Assembly (NCBI GenBank): GCA_032622095.1
Contig: CP136063.1
Coordinates: 15,169,814-15,233,813, forward strand
Length of the DNA: 64,000 nt
Source of the DNA: Siphonodentalium dalli
Lineage: Eukaryota; Mollusca; Scaphopoda; Gadilida; Siphonodentaliidae
Reading direction: 5' to 3'
Shown here: positions 29,201 through 39,231 of the stretch, one piece after another
How the letters are laid out: each line of letters starts with the position of its first letter
Position numbering within the stretch: the first letter of the stretch is position 1
Made by a program: the position numbers and the translations under genes
Notes under the pieces: model-generated
The model's database searches: none
What the model saw: the letters and a program-made list of their open reading frames with translations, nothing else
Told to the model about the DNA's origin: nothing

Positions 29201-30077
29201 GTCATAAACTAGTCTAGTGTCATTCTGTTGTGTGATATGAATAATGTCATACACTAGTCGAGTATCATTCTGTTGTGTGATATGAATAATGTCATAAACT
29301 AGTCTAGTGTCATTCTGTTGTGTGATATGCATAATGCCATAAACTAGTCGAGTATCATTATGTTGTGTGATATGAATAATGTCATAAACTAGTCTAGTGT
29401 CATTATGTTCTGTGATATGAATACTGTCATAAACTAGTCGAGTGTCATTCTGTTGTTTGATATGAATAATGTCATAAACTAGTCGAGTGTCATTATGTTG
29501 TGTGATATGAATAATGCCATAAACTAATCTAGTGTCATTCTGTTGTGTGGTATGAATAATGCCATAAACTAGTCTAGTGTCATTCTGTTGTGTGATGTGC
29601 ATAATGCCATAAACTAGTCTAGTGTCATTCTGTTGTGTGATGTGCATAATGGCATAAACTAGTCGAGTGTCATTATGTTGTGTGATGTGCATAATGCCGT
29701 AAACTCGTCGAGTGTCATTCTGTTGTGTGATATGCATAATGTCATAAACTAGTCGGATGTCATATGTTGTGTTATGTGCATAATGTCATAAACTAGTCTA
29801 GTGTCAATCTGTTGTGTGATATGCATAATGTCATAAACTAGTCTAGTGGCATTCTGTTGTGTGATATGCATAACGCCATAAACTAGTCGAGTATCATTAT
29901 GTTGAGTGATGTGCATAATGTCATAAACTAGTCGAGTGTCATTCTGTTGTGTGATATGAATAATGCCATAAACTAGTCTAGTGTCATTCTGTTGTGTATT
30001 ATGCATAATGTCATAAACTAGTCGAGTGTCATTCTGTTGTGTGATATGAATAATGCCATAAACTAGTCTAGTGTCAC

Positions 30078-30752
30078 CGATAAAGGCACACAATCCCGGA
30101 ATGTCAATTAAGATAGTGCTGTGCAGTGGAGTCGGCTGGTCTGGGTGTTTTTTAGACACACCCCTCACAACCGGTCTCATGTGGGAAATGGTGTTCACTT
30201 TATGTTTGACGTCTATAATTGTATGGTAATTGTCGACCAGGAATATGATGGTCCCGGCTGATTTTTGAAAAAAGAGGGGCCTAAGTTTACTGTTTAGGGG
30301 ACTGAACCCCAATTTTGACCTCTAAAAGCTAATTGATCACCTAAATGCCACTCAGTTATCAAATTCACAAATATCATTATTCCATTCTTGAGTTATTATT
30401 CTTTGGTTATCTGGAAACATTAGAATGTCGATCCGTCGGATGTCTGTTCATGATAACAGTTAGAATGACATAGCTATTTCCATCCTTAACTCGAGAGATG
30501 ATTAAATTTATCAAATGGGAAATTTCGACTTCACAAAACAAGGCGCCATCACCCTAATTCGCAATTACAAAGGAATAAATCTAAGTTGGCGTCCTATTTC
30601 ACCTAAATGTTTAGTAGAAACTTTCAAGATCGTGTACAGCCTATAGGCTGAAAACAGTTATTCTTCTGTATCAGGAGAGAACAATCTGTTTTGTTTACAA
30701 GGCAGATTTATAGGAGATACTACGAGGCGCTAATACAATCATGGTCTTAGTC
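30078..30752. other. Unique sequence next to the satellite
   Basis: The satellite stops abruptly within GTGTCACC and unique DNA begins. On the minus strand 30,312-30,078 is open and runs in frame into the satellite frame, giving a predicted 187-aa product whose first 78 or so residues (starting MGFSPLNSKLRP) match nothing I recognise. I regard this as chance or as a remnant of the sequence into which the satellite expanded. No gene, RNA or repeat is recognised in the rest. Confidence 0.5.
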
Positions 30753-31418
30753 ATGAAACTAACATGGACCTAATACCCGGAATGAAACTAACATGCACCT
30801 AAAACACAGAATGAAACTAACATTCACCTAAAACCCGGAATGAAACTAACATGCACCTAAAACCCGGAATGAAACTAACATGCACCTACAACCCGGAATG
30901 AAATTAACATGCACCTACATGTAAAACCCGCAATGAAACTAACATGCACCAAAACCCGGAATGAAACTGACATGCGCCTACATGTAAAACCCGCAATGAA
31001 ACTAACATGCACCAAAACCCGGAATGAAACTAACATGCACCTACTGTACATGTAAAACCCGGAATGAAACTAACATGCACCTACAACCCGGATTGAAACT
31101 AACATGCACCTACATGTGAAACCCAGAATGAAACTAACATGCACTAAAAACCTGGAATGAAACTAACATGCACCTACATGTAAAACCCGGAATGAAACTA
31201 ACATACACCTACGTGTAAAACCCGGAATGAAACTAACTAACATGCACCTACATGTGAAACCCGGAATGAAACTAACATGCACATACAACCCGGAATGAAA
31301 ATAACATGCAACTACATGTAAAACCCGGACTGAAATAACATGCACCAAACCCCGGAATGAAACTAACATGCACCTACGTGTAAAACCCGGAATGAAACTA
31401 ACAAGCACGTAAAACCCT
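30753..31418. repeat. 29/35-bp minisatellite (21 units)
   Basis: Twenty-one tandem units share AATGAAACTAACATGCACC followed by an AAAACCCGG-type tail. Units come in a short form of about 29 bp and a long form of about 35 bp, in which a TACATGT-type insertion precedes AAAACCC. One unit has an extra CTGTA and another a duplicated CTAA. Open frames on the minus strand here are by-products of the repeat. Confidence 0.95.
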
Positions 31419-31431
31419 AACATTCCTATAT

Positions 31432-31737
31432 TTGTGTTGGCTGCCCGCATGTAAACACTTTATAATTGATGTTGCTATTTGGTGCAAATCAAATAGTATG
31501 TATCGCCTGTTGGCCACGAGAGAGATTGCAATTCTTGGATCCCTGTCAATAGGCGATAACTCTATGGCGAATCTGTTTTGGCTACTGATAAAACAATACA
31601 TATATAAAACTAAATTTAATCCTGATATGTTAATGTTATCACTAAAATCCTTTCTATCAGAACTACCATCTGGATATTTACAGGAGAAATTATTGGCACA
31701 CTGCCAAATGAAATTAGCCTCTTTCGAGAAAAAATGA
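31432..31737 (+). pseudogene. LINE ORF2 C-terminal relic
   Basis: This open stretch of about 100 codons has no ATG at its start (it opens at a TTG) and ends in TGA. Residues from about LLATREIAILGS through LFWLLIKQYIYKTKFN to the end (EKLLAHCQMKLASFEKK) resemble the conserved tail of non-LTR retrotransposon ORF2 proteins. There a hydrophobic-aromatic KxYIYK segment is followed by a basic helix ending in F-x-KKW. Here a stop replaces the expected Trp. No reverse transcriptase domain precedes it, because the minisatellite abuts the 5' side. I read it as a 5'-truncated LINE fragment; the family assignment is from pattern memory and tentative. Confidence 0.45.
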
Positions 31738-32023
31738 TTTTTAATCATGGAAGTTCTTAACAAAACGCCAGAAGTAACCAAACGATGATATATCAAAATA
31801 TCGTTCCCACCGAAACCAACTGTATCTCAAACTCACAAGATCTGGCCAGATGAATAAGTGCCGAGAAACCGCCGAGTTGATATATATATATGCACTGCGT
31901 TGGCAAGTCAAACGGGAAAAAGCCTGGCGTCCTGAATCGTCGTGCCCAATGCGAGAACTAATGTAACAAGGCTATGGTGAAACTAAAGTTCCCAGTAGGT
32001 CTTCTTTAAATCCTTTAGCAAAT

Positions 32024-33118
32024 GTGTTTTACCCTCAATACTTACATAATGGTAAGAGGACAAATTCATATATTGCCGATTTGTCCTCTAATAATCAGAG
32101 GACACCAAATTCTATGGAAGAGACCAGTGAGCTTACAACATCGTCATCGGTGCACGATATTGATAAAACCTTAAATGGGGCATTGGTCAATAATATAGCA
32201 GATTGTACACAATCTGAGTCGGAAATCACTGAAGATGTGAAAACATGTATATTTCGATATCCGGAGCATGAACCTAAAGACGTCGAGTGCAATGATCATG
32301 ATTTGTACACAGTGGAAAAGCCTTGCGCCCATGTAGATGTTTCCGAGCTCAATGATCTCGCACAAGACATTCGATCGACAATTAAAACATTTTATCTTAT
32401 CAGGAATTCTGGCAAGTATAAATATGAGGGTTGTAAAATTCCAGTGGGATCCCACTTAAATATTCTAAGATTAGATCCCATGTTATCAAAGTACGACGAT
32501 CAAATGTTAGAATTTTTGGAATTTGGGTTATCAATCGGTTATCAATCGAATATTTTCATCAATCTCTCATTTGTCATAAGAATCACACAGGCGCCAGAGA
32601 CTTTCCTGCAGCTATTAAAAGTTTCACCGATAAAGCAGAGTCATGGCGCCATTGTCGGTCCTTTTCCCAAGGAGAGCTTCGGGAGAAGTTTCAAAGTTAG
32701 TTCCTTAAATACAGTTCCCAAGCACAATTGTATGAAAAGAAGGGTCATTTTAGACCTTGGTTTTTCACAAGAGACTTTCACTAATGACGACATTCAGAAA
32801 ACATCATATCTGGGATCTGATACAAAACTTTGATATTCCCAGTGTAGATAATCTTGTGGATATTATCAGACAAAAAGGACAGAGCATGTCTTCTTTTCAG
32901 TAAAGATCTTCAAAGAGCGTACAAGCAGATTTATATCGATACAGGGGATGTCAACTTGATGATGTACGATATTGATGGGAAACTTTTTGTGTGATAAAGT
33001 CCTGAGCATGGGTTTGAGATATGCGGATGCAGTGACATACTGCATGCACACTGAAGGTTTTCAAATCGTGAATTATCTGGATTATTTATCTGGGGCTGAA
33101 ATCACACTGGATATTCCG
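32024..33118 (+). pseudogene. DIRS-like retrotransposon RT, part 1 (decayed)
   Basis: The 269-codon frame to 32,833 carries EGCKIPVGSHLNI, LEFLEFGLSIGYQ, GAIVGPF, SLNTVPK and RRVILDLGF, the N-terminal and finger blocks of RTs from tyrosine-recombinase (DIRS-like) retrotransposons. The homology then continues in other frames. FDIPSVDNLVDIIRQKG follows a +1 shift near 32,830, FSKDLQRAYKQIYID (motif A) another near 32,885, and CDKVLSMGLRY with NYLDYLSGAE a third near 32,990. The catalytic YxDD-type motif reads YLDY, so the second Asp is lost. Three frameshifts plus the lost catalytic residue make it dead. The frame stops being recognisable near 33,118, and the next RT block resumes at 36,577. 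DIRS-like is preferred over Ty3-like because of the overall block pattern, but this needs a profile search. Confidence 0.75.
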
Positions 33119-34696
33119 TGAACTCGATTACCGGTTAGGCGAACTACGTACAACGGTCATTTTTTTAATTTTTACGTCAAAGCTACTGCACACAATCGAT
33201 GAGTATTAAACAAAACAATGATATTATCCATATCCGATTAATTAAAAAACGTGTGAGAATGAACCATCTATGATAAGAAGTAATCCATTGCCGAAACAAT
33301 GTCTTAATCGTGTCACAAAATAGATTTATATACCTTATTTCTTGAATAAGTTTACGATTTCAATCGTTTGGTGAGACCCTGTCGGCTGTTCTCTGAATAT
33401 ATGTTATTTGTCTCCAAATAGGCTATCATCTCAGCATACTTATATGTTGAACCCAGTTGTTATAACAAGGTGAAAGGCATGTATACGGTATGCACTTAGG
33501 TTAAGCAAACATGGTTAATAACACGCACACCGGTTTTTCAATATTATAAAAAAATATTAAACCTCCATAACATGGTCGACATATAGTATATACCTAAGGG
33601 GTTTCAGCGTTATGCGCGCACAAGGCGCATTGGTTTAAACAATAGAGTCAGCACTGGGCCTTTTACATAATTGCATAAAAAGACGTCCGTTAATTTTAGT
33701 GGACAACTTTACTAAGCAATCAGTAAATTGGTGTGTGAATGCATTGCGCGATGCCCAGAAATGCACAAATGTATGTGACGAGATCAAGACTCCCATATAA
33801 AGGAGCACTGTACTAAAGTACTCTACCATGCTTTTGGTTACAATTGGTACTACCATGCGTTGTACCATGGTACCATGGAAAGTACGTACTATAGGGTAAA
33901 CTACAATGTTACAGTTGATGCCGTTGTAAAGTGTCTTTTGTCATATTAGACTAGATTATTTTACAATATAATTAGACCAAGTATTATCGGCCCACAACTG
34001 CTCGGGATATTGACTCTACATACAAGGTTACATATTTTGATGAATACATTTTGAACAAGCGAATGGAGATAAATGCATTGCATGGGTGTGAAACGCTTGC
34101 GTTATGCGGAAAGCTAACGGATAGTTCAATGCACTTATATGTGAAAGGTACATGTATACGCACCGTGCGTAACGCGTGTGTTAAACTCATGTACACGAAA
34201 GCAGCTTAAGAATTAAGACAGGTGCCTCCGTTCCGCGCTGTATCCGCGCTATGATATACGAGTGCTAAGCTATATAAAGTGTGCATATACTTGTTTTTGT
34301 CCATATATAATAGTATTTAATTCACAGAGATGATATTATTTCAGATTAAAGTCTGAGTGTTGTAGCATAATCACATTGAGCTTTTAAAAATTTATACGAT
34401 TCTATTCGTGGGTGGATAAAAACTTCCACCCATAGTGTACAGCAAAAATGAACAAGAAAATATGCTCGAGTCGGAAACATATTTTTCATTTATCAGCCCA
34501 TATATACAAAGAAATTTGATTAAACACTGGAGTTTTGGCGATCATGCAATAGAACCATTATATACACACACAATGAACTCGGAAAATATTTGAATTATGG
34601 AACATTGCATGGGTATATATCATAAAAATTACACATTCCGTCCGTCGATGTTAACCGTTGTTCGAGTTCTCAACCGTTGTTTGAGTTCACGGATCT
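33119..34696. other. Inserted or unassigned DNA, no gene recognised
   Basis: This AT-rich stretch sits between DIRS-like RT part 1 and a TIR-bounded element. Only short chance frames are present. A small inverted similarity links CCGTGAACTCGATTAC just after the break (near 33,115) to GAGTTCACGGATCT just before the next element (near 34,682-34,696). That could mark the ends of an inserted element, but the match is too short to define one. Confidence 0.4.
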
Positions 34697-35299
34697 CCAG
34701 AGCCGTAATTTCGCTAAAATCCGGATTGAGAATCCAAAGCCGATTACGGGGGGCGGAGCTAATTTCGGATTCTAGGTCAGATTTTGAAATCCACGTGGTC
34801 TCCGAAAATCTCTCCCAGCGTCAAACATGGCTCATGTATTTGACAAAAGTATCATTTGTATCTTATATTTATAAAGTGCATGTTTGTTGTGAAATCATGC
34901 TTTTCGTCTATGTGTATATACACGGCACATAATTTGCTGCCAATCCGACTTAATCGCATTTTTTTTTTCAAGTTAAAGTGTGTTTATTGATGTTGGCAAG
35001 CATATCTAAACATGACAGCTCTAGGCCTCCTGAATCAAATTCCAAAGATGTTGTGAAGAACACACGAAACTTGTTAGTTGAACAGGGACGTGACGACAGG
35101 GGTTGCTTGTGTGTCTCGACCCCCACCCCGATTTTTGGTACAATTTGCTAAGCTGTGCAGTCATTCATACGTGAGGAAAATCAGGATTATTTTGACTAAC
35201 TGTTTCAAATAATGATACGTACAAGCCAACAAACGCAACAAACAAACAAACCCGATTTTAAATAAATACATATACAAACTTATGACTAACTCGGGAGAG

Positions 35300-35535
35300 G
35301 GGGTGTCCAGTGATCTGTATATATGTTCAACTTGTTTTGGTAGTCATGTACGTTGCTTTGCCATTACTAATTATTTATTTTTTCAGTGTAATAACATTTG
35401 AGAGAGGGGGTACCCTTAAGTGAGTCAGTACTTGTCCCCCAATTCCTTTGTATGTATAAACAAATGTATGTGTTATATATCATGTGTTATCTAAATTTGA
35501 CATATATTTGAAATAAATATATCTAAACTAAACTT
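35300..35535 (+). mobile_element. LINE 3'-tail relic (same family type as 52.7-56.4 kb)
   Basis: This stretch parallels the 3' end of the intact LINE at 56.2-56.4 kb. It has CTGTATATATGTT, then a GAGAGGGGG stretch, a hairpin (GGGGG at 35,407-35,411 pairing with CCCCC at 35,437-35,441, and AAGT with ACTT inside), then AATAAAT and a terminal TAAACTAAACT. The intact copy has the matching order GGGAGAGGGGC, hairpin, AATAAAA, TTTAAACAAACT. Only the tail is present, as expected of a severely 5'-truncated insertion. Confidence 0.65.
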
Positions 35536-35748
35536 TGGTACATTCCAGCAGTCGGAAATTTCATGCATGACACAACATTAGTTGGACATTAATTTGACAC
35601 CATATATAGGTTGGCATTGTTCTCATTGTTTGATTTTTTTCAACCAGTAAAAGTTGGTAATTTTCCAATCTTAGTGTTTGTCAGATTGGATATTTCCAAG
35701 GGGAGCAAATTGAATTCTGCGAACCTGTGAGATTGATGTTTGGTTCAA

Positions 35749-35768
35749 GGGGGGGGGGGGGGGGGGGG
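35749..35768 (+). repeat. G20 homopolymer
   Basis: Twenty consecutive G residues are flanked by TTCAA on the left and TGCAGTTGG on the right. The same flank words occur around 38,977-38,996 and 39,031-39,051 with only 3 to 4 G between them, so the run appears to be an expansion inside a short dispersed repeat. Such a run could form a G-quadruplex and is also prone to sequencing error. Confidence 0.9.
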
Positions 35769-36576
35769 TGCAGTTGGCCGTAAATTTAAGGAAACTTCTA
35801 GCCACGTCCCTAGAACATGTGTCTGTTGTCTATACAGAAACTATTGTGCAAAACGACTGCATTTAACGAAACAAAACATGTTAAACATGAAATTGCTATA
35901 ACATTAAGACTAGATGATAGTACATACGTGTATCTGATAATCCATCGATACCATATCATCCTACTATTTCTTGAATAAGAAGAAACATTATAATAACGAA
36001 CACAGCAGAAGACATATCCATGCAGGTGCATATGAACTCGGTCAATGGTGACGTATCCGCCGAATTCGAAATCGACATGCGTTCGGGCGGTATTTTAAGG
36101 ATGGAATTATGAAATGGACATATGAAAGTGACAATCAACAATGAATTGCAATTTCTTCGCCATCAACCGAAAGGCTCCCCCAGCGTTACTATCAATAGCG
36201 TTATTATTTGGCTAATTTCAGTAATATTCTCCCAGTTTACATTCAATAAAACAAATTTGTCTCCGCATTTAAAATTCTTTGATATAGATCGTTTATATTC
36301 TGCAATAATTTGTACACAAGAGACGGATTCTTATGTTTTATTGTGTTTTTAAACTCTGAGGTGGCGAAATCTCGGTTTGTTTACATTACGAACATTTGAG
36401 TCCGTAATCGGAATCCGAATCCCTATCGGATTCCCACGAAATTAGGATTACGGTCTGTTCGTTTACTGATTCTGGAAATTTGTGGTCTGTTCTTTTGCCG
36501 AACCAAGTCGTACGGGGACAAATCTGTAATCTGAATCCAGAATCCAAATCGGATTTTAGCGAAATAACGCCTCTGG

Positions 36577-36828
36577 GTGGAAATTGGCTTAAAAGCTAAT
36601 TTGGCTTTTGAAACATTGGAACACATTTTGGAAAGTTGGTGTTTGAAAGAATCAATAGACAAATCTTGTAACCCGCCACCAACATGGTTTTCTTAGGTGT
36701 TCTTTTCGACACTGAAACATTAACTGGACAAGTAACAGAAGATAGGCTGAATGAGATTCAAATTATGGTGGATGGTTGGTTGGTCAAAGTCAGTGCCTCT
36801 ATTAAAGAAGTACAATCTGTATTAAGGA
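36577..36828 (+). pseudogene. DIRS-like RT, part 2 (thumb/connection region)
   Basis: Translation gives KANLAFETLEHILES then, after a one-base shift near 36,676, MVFLGVLFDTETLTGQ, VTEDRLNEI, and KEVQSVL. This is the stretch that follows the YxDD motif in DIRS-like RTs: a helix with an A-F...L...L pattern, then M-x-FLGV-x-F-(N/D)-T, then a Glu-Leu-Gln-Ser-Leu-type helix. It begins where the upstream TIR element ends and is interrupted at 36,828 by the hAT element. Together with parts 1 and 3 it makes one element in the same orientation. Confidence 0.75.
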
Positions 36829-38002
36829 CAGTGTTCGCGCTGGACCGAAAAAAACTTTAGCCAAAAGTTTAGCCAAATGAAAATTTTATTAGCCAAATGA
36901 AAAAAACTTTAGCCAAATGTTTTTTGGCCAAATTAAAAAAAACTTTGGCCAAATTAAATCATCGTTTTCTGGTCGGTTCACAATTAATGACTAAAACGTA
37001 AAATCTAACAGACAAAGGTAAAATACACAATAATTTAAATAATTTTGATGAACTAGAAGTATTTTTATATATATCATTTATTAAAACTTTATTAATCTTT
37101 ATGTGAAAGAGTGATATGGGGGGGGGGGACCCGGGATTGTCCTTCTTAATGTCATTATTTTTTTGTTTTATATCAATATCTATTTTTAAATCATTAAATA
37201 TTTATCCTTGCAAAAATATCTGAGTGACATCTGGAAACTAATAACTTAATATTGTTACGCCATTATCAAATTACAATCTGTCATAAAAGCATGCATATTA
37301 TTTTGACTGTATCGGTTGACGACAAATAGCCACAAAATATATGTCGTGATTCATATTTGGCTGATTAAGCTATTGTCTTACACTTGGTGCTCATAAACCT
37401 CGACCGTCATAAATACAATGTCATCATAAACATGCATTGTGCAGGCGCGCCGTGAATGACCAGACAGACAATGGGCTGAATGGGGGATTAGGGGATTAAA
37501 TGTAAAAATTAATAATGACCTTTTGCTGCTTCGTGCAGAGTGACGTAATCTTTCTCAAGATTAAAACAGCCTGCACATGTTACGAACAAATTGCTTATAT
37601 ACCGGCGTTAATGCACTTTACAAAACATTGCTTTCTTCACATTGTCATAATTCAACCACGGTCGGTTTAATGTCCATGCGTCTTTGAATGTCCGTCTTGT
37701 GAAAACTAAAGATGATTGCATATCACTTTGTGATCGCTTGGTTGATAGAGTTGTCGATCGGTTTTCCCTTTGTACGATATTTCATAAGTACGAAAATAAT
37801 GAAATACTTTCGTCACCTAACTTCGTCTTGAATGTCGATCTATTGAGCGCTTTTATTAATTAGCTTTCTGGCTCCATGCTTTCAGTCTCCATTTGGGTTC
37901 AAAAAAAGTTTAGCCAAAAGTTTAGCCAAATGAAATTTTTATTAGCCAAATTCGAAAAAGATTAGCCATTGGCTAATTTGGCTACCGACAGCGCGAACAC
38001 TG
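36829..38002. mobile_element. Nonautonomous hAT-type transposon (1,174 bp)
   Basis: A perfect 14-bp terminal inverted repeat, CAGTGTTCGCGCTG at 36,829-36,842 and its complement at 37,989-38,002, bounds the element. It is flanked by an 8-bp duplication, ATTAAGGA (36,821-36,828) and ATTAAGCA (38,003-38,010), with one mismatch. A CAGTG start and 8-bp duplications are hallmarks of the hAT superfamily. Subterminal arrays of TTAGCCAAA or TTGGCCAAA occur at both ends (about six left, about three plus variants right). These are candidate transposase-binding repeats, as known for hAT elements. A stretch of roughly 55 bp is a direct rather than inverted repeat between the two ends. No transposase frame is present. 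An 11-G run lies at 37,118-37,128. Confidence 0.9.
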
Positions 38003-38205
38003 ATTAAGCAAATTGCCTTTCGTTTCACTGTGCGTTAGACCAGGGCGTATATTCGTGGCCAGAATTTTGATGTGGCTTCGTACATTTAATGCTGAAAATA
38101 AACAGTCACAAAACATTCCAAAATATGTCAAATATGATGTAACTTGATGGACGAATTTCCCTTTTCAGTACAATGGAAGATACAAATGTTCTAAATATAT
38201 GTCGA
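38003..38205 (+). pseudogene. DIRS-like RT, part 3 (after the hAT insertion)
   Basis: Immediately after the hAT element the reading continues as SKLPFVSLCVRPGRIFVA then RILMWLR, the F-V-x-x-C-V-R-PGR-x-F block that follows the Leu-Gln-Ser helix in DIRS-like RTs. It then runs on to KYVKYDVT, where a TGA replaces a conserved Trp codon at about 38,145, and decays after about 38,205. The frame agrees with part 2 if one copy of the 8-bp duplication and the hAT element are left out. That independently supports both calls. No RNase H or tyrosine recombinase is recognisable downstream. Confidence 0.75.
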
Positions 38206-39231
38206 GGTGCTTCTCTATTCTGGTGCTATATATTGGCTAATCATTTTCAGTTTAAAAGAAATGATGTTGTGCATGTATAATAGCTACATGTGCCAGACAC
38301 AGTGAGATTTTGAGTTGTTTATGTTAGGCGATGAGTCTGTCCTAAAAAATGAAAGAAATCCACTGTAGCGGGTAGATATACCCTTGCCAGATGTCACTGT
38401 TGGAGGATCCTGAAAATTCATGTGCTATGGACTGTTTTTTTTGCTTTATCTCAGTAGTAACCATATTTGACTGCACACTGTGACCACTATTTTTGAACAG
38501 GTTTTCTCTTTATTTCCATATCTCTTGGCAATTATAACTTTTTTGTGGTAACTATATTGAATGGGACAGGCTCAATCATGTTGTAAATCCCAATATATTT
38601 CTCACGCACACCTCCCGGACCCTCCCCCAATTGAAACGTCCAACACAATAGGAACGCTTCAGTTGAAGCCAGCCTATATACTAGGATTAGCGATTTTCTT
38701 GTATATTTTTCAAAATGTTCTCACCCGGGCCGAACAACCATGGACAGCCCGGTGTGTCCTGGTCTCTTGTCCGTAGCCGTGTGCATTTGTCTGGAGTTAG
38801 ACCGCTATATGTTAGAATTTATGCAATTTCCAGGTAAAACTATCTGAAAGGTCTCATACCGGGAATATATAGAACCATGGTTCATGAATATATATAGGAT
38901 ATTAGACCAGAGCACTGTGGTGCAAGAGGGGTGCAAACGGAAGTATGCTAAAACATGTATTTGGTCTGATTCTGATTCAAGAGGGTGCAGTTGGAAGTCC
39001 CCAATGTGGACACCCCCTGAACAGATTCTGATTCAAGGCGGGTGCAGATGGGCCGGTATTATATTCATTTTCTGGGTCGTTTTTTTGCCCCAGTCCGCTT
39101 CTGTCTGTAGTTCTCACAATCTGTTTATTAGTGCTTTTGTCGCATTTGCTCGTCCATTTACTTGTATTTCAAGGCGGATATCTCTAAATAACTTATTTTA
39201 TCAGGTGGTTTTGAACTTAGTCATATATACA
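38206..39231. other. No gene recognised; short dispersed repeat
   Basis: Only short frames without recognisable content occur here. A small motif, GATTCTGATTCAAG then a few G then GTGCAG(T/A)(T/G)GG, appears at about 38,968-38,996 and 39,021-39,050. A weaker relative lies near 38,925-38,945, and the G20 tract at 35,749 sits in the same motif. It may be a remnant of an old interspersed repeat. Confidence 0.4.

Larger units (their letters stand above)
1..30077. repeat. 45-bp satellite array (about 668 monomers)
   Basis: A continuous head-to-tail array starts before the window and ends sharply at about 30,077. Each monomer carries an ACTAGT core, and neighbours differ by a few substitutions (for example TCGAG or TCTAG after the core, GAATA or GCATA, GTGTCAT, GTATCAT or GTGACAT). 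The consensus minus strand reads DIIHITQQNDTRLVY per monomer. The other two minus frames hit stops in each consensus monomer, and the plus strand is full of stops. The long open frames on the minus strand (up to 1,090 codons) therefore come from the 45-bp period. They are broken mainly by monomers of altered length and by three clear single-base stops (near 3,706, 15,332 and 23,496). I see no promoter, signal peptide, intron or protein family, so I call this satellite DNA, perhaps pericentromeric (inference), and not a gene. Confidence 0.97.
34697..36576. mobile_element. Putative TIR-bounded nonautonomous element (1.88 kb)
   Basis: The left end CCAGAGCCGTAATTTCGC and the right end, which reads CCAGAGGCGTTATTTCGC on the minus strand, are inverted and match at about 28 of the first 32 positions through GCTAAAATCC. 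Inside both ends lie degenerate GGATTC and GATTACGG motifs. No transposase frame is visible. The right end falls exactly where the DIRS-like RT reading resumes, consistent with insertion into that element. I could not define a target-site duplication, so the superfamily is open. Confidence 0.5.

Noticed and set aside
1-30077. Telomeric or rDNA repeat
   Set aside because: The monomer contains no TTAGGG-type motif and no rRNA-like sequence.
203-30312. Minus-strand ORFs of 112-1,090 aa with 15-aa repeats as protein-coding genes
   Set aside because: They follow from a 45-bp satellite with one stop-free frame. Ends coincide with length-variant monomers, and starts simply fall on monomers carrying ATG.
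36122-36352. Plus-strand 76-aa ORF as a host exon
   Set aside because: It lies inside a TIR-bounded element, and no splice context or recognisable domain was found.
38561-38776. 71-aa ORF starting MGQAQSCC (possible acylated N-terminus)
   Set aside because: The length and sequence match no family I recognise. An isolated short frame in decayed repeat DNA is more likely chance.
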